A stretch of 34,565 nucleotides of DNA from Shinella sp. (GTDB lineage Bacteria > Pseudomonadota > Alphaproteobacteria > Rhizobiales > Rhizobiaceae). The notes beneath the pieces are model-generated. The model was not told where the DNA came from. It saw only the letters and a program-made list of their open reading frames with translations, and searched no databases. Positions 32,088-34,565 of the stretch are shown piece by piece. A program made the position numbers and the translations under genes. The stretch lies in contig QFQX01000045.1 of NCBI GenBank assembly GCA_003248775.1, forward strand, positions 1 to 34,565, in the 5' to 3' direction. Positions within the stretch are counted from its first letter, which is position 1. Every line of letters begins with the position of its first letter.

Positions 32088-32261
32088 TTAGCCGAGACGA
32101 ACCTTGCTGAAATCCTCGGGCTTGATGCCGAGCGCACGCAGGTCATGGCGGTTGGGAGTACGGTGAGCTTCGACAGCGGCGGCTGCGGCATTTGCTGCGC
32201 TGAATACTGCGATGGCGCGGCCAAGGAAGCCCATGCGAATTGCGCCAGTAAGGACAGACAT
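32088..32261 (-). CDS. Small DUF1127-like protein
   Basis: Protein of 57 residues from the ATG at 32261, or 62 from the ATG at 32276. An alanine-rich helix is followed by the tail RHDLRALGIKPEDFSKV, which resembles the C-terminal (DLR)DIGL-type signature of DUF1127 proteins common in rhizobia, some of which affect RNA or phosphate and carbon responses. AAGG eight bases upstream favours the shorter start slightly. It has its own terminator at 32013-32040 and is a single-gene unit. Confidence 0.6.
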   Translation of the reverse strand: MSVLTGAIRMGFLGRAIAVFSAANAAAAAVEAHRTPNRHDLRALGIKPEDFSKVRLG

Positions 32262-32357
32262 CTTCTTTGCCTTCATCTTCGTTTGTTCACAATCAGAAGA
32301 TGGGCTTTGTTACCGCATTCTACAATGGCGTTTCAAACAGTGCTGCCATGCAATAAA

Positions 32358-32390
32358 GAAGGGCCGGAACCCTTGGGGAACCGGCCCTTC
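32358..32390 (-). terminator. Intrinsic terminator of the tct operon
   Basis: A perfect 10-bp stem, GAAGGGCCGG at 32358-32367 with CCGGCCCTTC at 32381-32390, lies 25 bases after the tctA stop on the minus strand. It is followed there by TTTATTG, consistent with a rho-independent terminator. Confidence 0.8.
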
Positions 32391-32415
32391 ATGACTTCCG
32401 TCAAATCCGACGGCC

Positions 32416-33933
32416 TCAGTCTTCGCTGGCAGCCAGATGCGAGAGCACTTCGCCCTTGCCGCGTGCCCGCATGATGAGCGGCAGGATCAGCGCGACGGCG
32501 GCGATCGCAAGCAGCACGGCCGCGATCGGTGACGTCACGAGGACCGTCACGTCGCCCTGGCTGATCGCCAGCGCGCGGCGAAGCTGCTGCTCGGCCAGCG
32601 GTCCGAGGATCAGGCCGACGACCACGGGGGCGATCGGATAACCGAAGACGCGCATGGCGTAACCCATCAGGCCGAAGGCCAGCAGCATGCCCAGCTCGAA
32701 CACGGAAGGGTTGGCGCCGATGGTGCCGAGCGTGGCGAACAGCAGGATGCCGGCATAGAGCCATGGCTTCGGGATCGTCAGCAGGCGGACCCAGAGGCCG
32801 ATCAGCGGCAGGTTGAGCACCAGCAGCATGAAGTTGGCGATCAACAGACTGGCGATCAGGCCCCAGACGAGCTGCGGATTGGTCGCAAACAGCAATGGTC
32901 CCGGCTGAAGGCCGTATTGCTGGAAGCCGGCGAGCATGATGGCCGCGGTTGCCGTGGTCGGCAGGCCGAGGGTCAGCAGCGGCACCAGCGTACCGGCGGC
33001 CGAAGCGTTATTGGCTGCCTCGGGACCCGCAACGCCTTCGATTGCGCCGTTGCCGAATTCTTCCGGATGCTTGGTCAGGCGCTTTTCGGTGGCATAGGAG
33101 AGGAAGGTGCCGATTTCGGCGCCGCCCGCCGGCATTGCGCCGATCGGGAAGCCGATCAACGTACCGCGCAGCCAGGGCTTCCAGGAACGGGCCCAGTCGG
33201 TCGCGGTCATCCAGATCGAGCCCTTGACGGCCTCGACCTTGTCGGGACCACGGTCGCCCTGAGCGGCGAGAAACAGGCTTTCGCCGATGGCGAACATCGC
33301 AACGGCAAGCGTCGTCACCTCGATCCCGTCGAGCAGGTCCGGCACACCGAAGCTCATGCGGGTCTGACCGGTCAGCTGGTCTATGCCGACGGTCGCGAGT
33401 ACCAGGCCGATGAAGAGCGAGGTGAGGCCGCGCAGGGTGGAATCGCCAAATGCCGAGGACACCGTGACAAAGGCTACCACCATCAGGGCGAAGTATTCAC
33501 GAGGCCCGAAAACCAGTGCGAGCTTGACGATGTATGGCGCGATCAGCGCTAGCGCGAGGGTCGCGATCAGGCCGGCGACGAAGGAGCCGATAGCGGCGGT
33601 GGCAAGAGCCGGGCCGCCGCGACCGGCGCGCGCCATCTTGTTGCCCTCCAGCGCGGTGACGATCGAGGCGCTTTCACCCGGCGTGTTGAGCAGGATGGAG
33701 GTGGTCGATCCGCCATACATGCCGCCGTAATAGATGCCGGCGAACATGATCAGCGATCCGGCGGGATCGAGCTTGAAGGTGACGGGCAGAAGCAGGGCGA
33801 CGGTCAGCGCAGGCCCGATGCCCGGAAGCACGCCGACGGCGGTGCCGAGCGTCACGCCGATCAGGGCATAGAGAAGGTTCGCCGGCTGTGCGGCGATTGC
33901 GAGGCCCTGCAGGAGAAAATCGAAGGTGTTCAT
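32416..33933 (-). CDS. tctA: Tripartite tricarboxylate transporter, large membrane subunit
   Basis: Inner-membrane protein of 505 residues with about twelve transmembrane segments, the usual TctA size. The family signature GVLPGIGPALTVALLLP near residue 40 and the YYGGMYGGSTTSILLNTPGE region near residue 70 are present, as is the second repeat with GFPIGAMPAGGAEIGTFLSYA near residue 260. It drives uptake of a carboxylic acid with protons or sodium; the ligand is set by the TctC receptor, which is mostly outside the window. It lies 13 bases after tctB. Confidence 0.95.
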   Translation of the reverse strand: MNTFDFLLQGLAIAAQPANLLYALIGVTLGTAVGVLPGIGPALTVALLLPVTFKLDPAGSLIMFAGIYYGGMYGGSTTSILLNTPGESASIVTALEGNKMARAGRGGPALATAAIGSFVAGLIATLALALIAPYIVKLALVFGPREYFALMVVAFVTVSSAFGDSTLRGLTSLFIGLVLATVGIDQLTGQTRMSFGVPDLLDGIEVTTLAVAMFAIGESLFLAAQGDRGPDKVEAVKGSIWMTATDWARSWKPWLRGTLIGFPIGAMPAGGAEIGTFLSYATEKRLTKHPEEFGNGAIEGVAGPEAANNASAAGTLVPLLTLGLPTTATAAIMLAGFQQYGLQPGPLLFATNPQLVWGLIASLLIANFMLLVLNLPLIGLWVRLLTIPKPWLYAGILLFATLGTIGANPSVFELGMLLAFGLMGYAMRVFGYPIAPVVVGLILGPLAEQQLRRALAISQGDVTVLVTSPIAAVLLAIAAVALILPLIMRARGKGEVLSHLAASED

Positions 33934-33946
33934 GCGGGGCTACTCC

Positions 33947-34438
33947 TCAGAGGAAAAGGTGCTCGAGCGGTCCTGCCGGCAGCGAAAGCTGCAGCAGACC
34001 GGCAAAGACCAGCCAGATCGCGAGACAGATGGCGATGCCGACCGGAAGCGAGATCCAGAGTTTCCTTTTGCCGAAAGCGAAAGCCGTGGCGGCGAAGAGG
34101 ACGCCGGTCGAAATCGAGAACCCGGCCGTCTTCAGGAGCAGCATCTGTCCCGCCAGTCCACCGACGATCCAGAGAACGGGAGAGATTTCCTGATGCTCGC
34201 GCTCTGGAAAATCGCGGCGAAACGCGGCGACTGCGGTCCAGACGGCAAGGCCTGCCAGGCAGACGGCAATCCATTTCGGCACGGTTGCCGGACCGACGGG
34301 AGAATAGCCGGTGACCTCGCCAAGGCGCGCGACGTCCCAGAAAATCAGGCCGGCGAGAGCGGCGAGGAAGACGGCGATGAAAAGCGCCGCCCCATCGGGG
34401 CGGCGTGTCTCATGCTTCGGGTTCGATCCGGTGCTCAT
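33947..34438 (-). CDS. tctB: Tripartite tricarboxylate transporter, small membrane subunit
   Basis: Protein of 163 residues with four hydrophobic segments (about residues 17-37, 54-72, 88-105, 110-152), matching TctB proteins in size and pattern though, as usual for this family, with little sequence signature. Its start codon overlaps the tctC stop (ATGA) and the gene sits between tctC and tctA, which secures the call. Confidence 0.9.
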   Translation of the reverse strand: MSTGSNPKHETRRPDGAALFIAVFLAALAGLIFWDVARLGEVTGYSPVGPATVPKWIAVCLAGLAVWTAVAAFRRDFPEREHQEISPVLWIVGGLAGQMLLLKTAGFSISTGVLFAATAFAFGKRKLWISLPVGIAICLAIWLVFAGLLQLSLPAGPLEHLFL

Positions 34439-34565
34439 TTCACCAGTCCGATGTCCTTGAGGACGCCTTCGGTAGCGGCGACGTCCTTGTCGAGCTGCGC
34501 CTTGAAGGCGTCGCCGGAGAGGTAGGAATCCTGCCAGCCCTTGGTCTTTAGGATTTCCTGCCAGC
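34435..34565 (-). CDS. tctC: Tripartite tricarboxylate transporter substrate-binding protein, C-terminal part
   Basis: The last 42 complete codons and the stop are in the window; the gene runs off the right edge. The readable end has KGWQDSYLSGDAF followed by a charged helix and the tail LKDIGLVK, which is the standard C-terminus of TctC (Bug family) periplasmic receptors. The ligand-binding domains are outside, so the substrate cannot be judged. The stop overlaps the tctB start. Confidence 0.88.
   Translation of the reverse strand, partial: WQEILKTKGWQDSYLSGDAFKAQLDKDVAATEGVLKDIGLVK

Noticed and set aside
32073..32474. 133-codon plus-strand open frame over the DUF1127-like gene and the tct terminator
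   Set aside because: It reads through two intrinsic terminators that serve minus-strand genes and into the antisense of tctA; no ribosome-binding site or similarity.

Overview
The window looks like a GC-rich alphaproteobacterial, probably rhizobial, chromosome or megaplasmid segment. Protein similarity, red-type (form IC) Rubisco with CbbX, and a gene order that from memory resembles Sinorhizobium meliloti pSymB (fdh-fghA-cycB-xoxF ... gfa ... cbb operon) point to the Rhizobiaceae. No database search was possible, so genus-level placement is inference.

Region 1 (1-15087) is a lanthanide-dependent methanol oxidation block. It holds the 3' end of the S-(hydroxymethyl)glutathione dehydrogenase gene, fghA, a class I cytochrome c, xoxF (the extra Asp of the rare-earth site is visible at residue 320), xoxG, xoxJ and a PQQ-associated rhodanese-like protein. 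Abutting it is a minus-strand trio (DUF3280-like lipid-free exported protein, MxaD-like SRPBCC protein, YVTN propeller). A long plus-strand operon then runs from 7468 to 14399: a PQQ-system ABC binding protein, a second propeller, two small exported proteins of unknown function, a complete NitT/TauT-type ABC importer, and an ATPase/ABC-2 permease pair of the PedB/PedC (LutE/LutF) type linked to lanthanide uptake. gfa closes the region.

Region 2 (15088-15424) is a gene-free convergent junction with a terminator-like hairpin and a large imperfect palindrome that resembles rhizobial intergenic mosaic elements.

Region 3 (15425-25755) is the Calvin cycle operon on the minus strand, in transcription order cbbF-cbbP-cbbT-cbbA-cbbL-cbbS-cbbX-rpe, followed by a thioredoxin-like gene. 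cbbR is divergent. Together regions 1 and 3 give methanol to formaldehyde, glutathione-linked oxidation to formate and, with a formate dehydrogenase encoded elsewhere, CO2 that is fixed by Rubisco: autotrophic methylotrophy with no serine-cycle genes in view.

Region 4 (25795-32011) is a surface polysaccharide locus. A small unknown gene is followed by a sugar-1-phosphate transferase, an O-antigen ligase-like protein and a GT25 glycosyltransferase on the minus strand, and by a membrane-bound nucleotide-sugar 4,6-dehydratase and an NAD-dependent epimerase/reductase on the plus strand. The enzyme set fits initiation of an O-antigen on QuiNAc.

Region 5 (32088-34565) holds a small DUF1127-like gene with its own terminator and a tripartite tricarboxylate transporter operon tctC-tctB-tctA on the minus strand, with tctC cut by the window edge. 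No tRNA, rRNA, CRISPR array, transposase or phage gene was seen.
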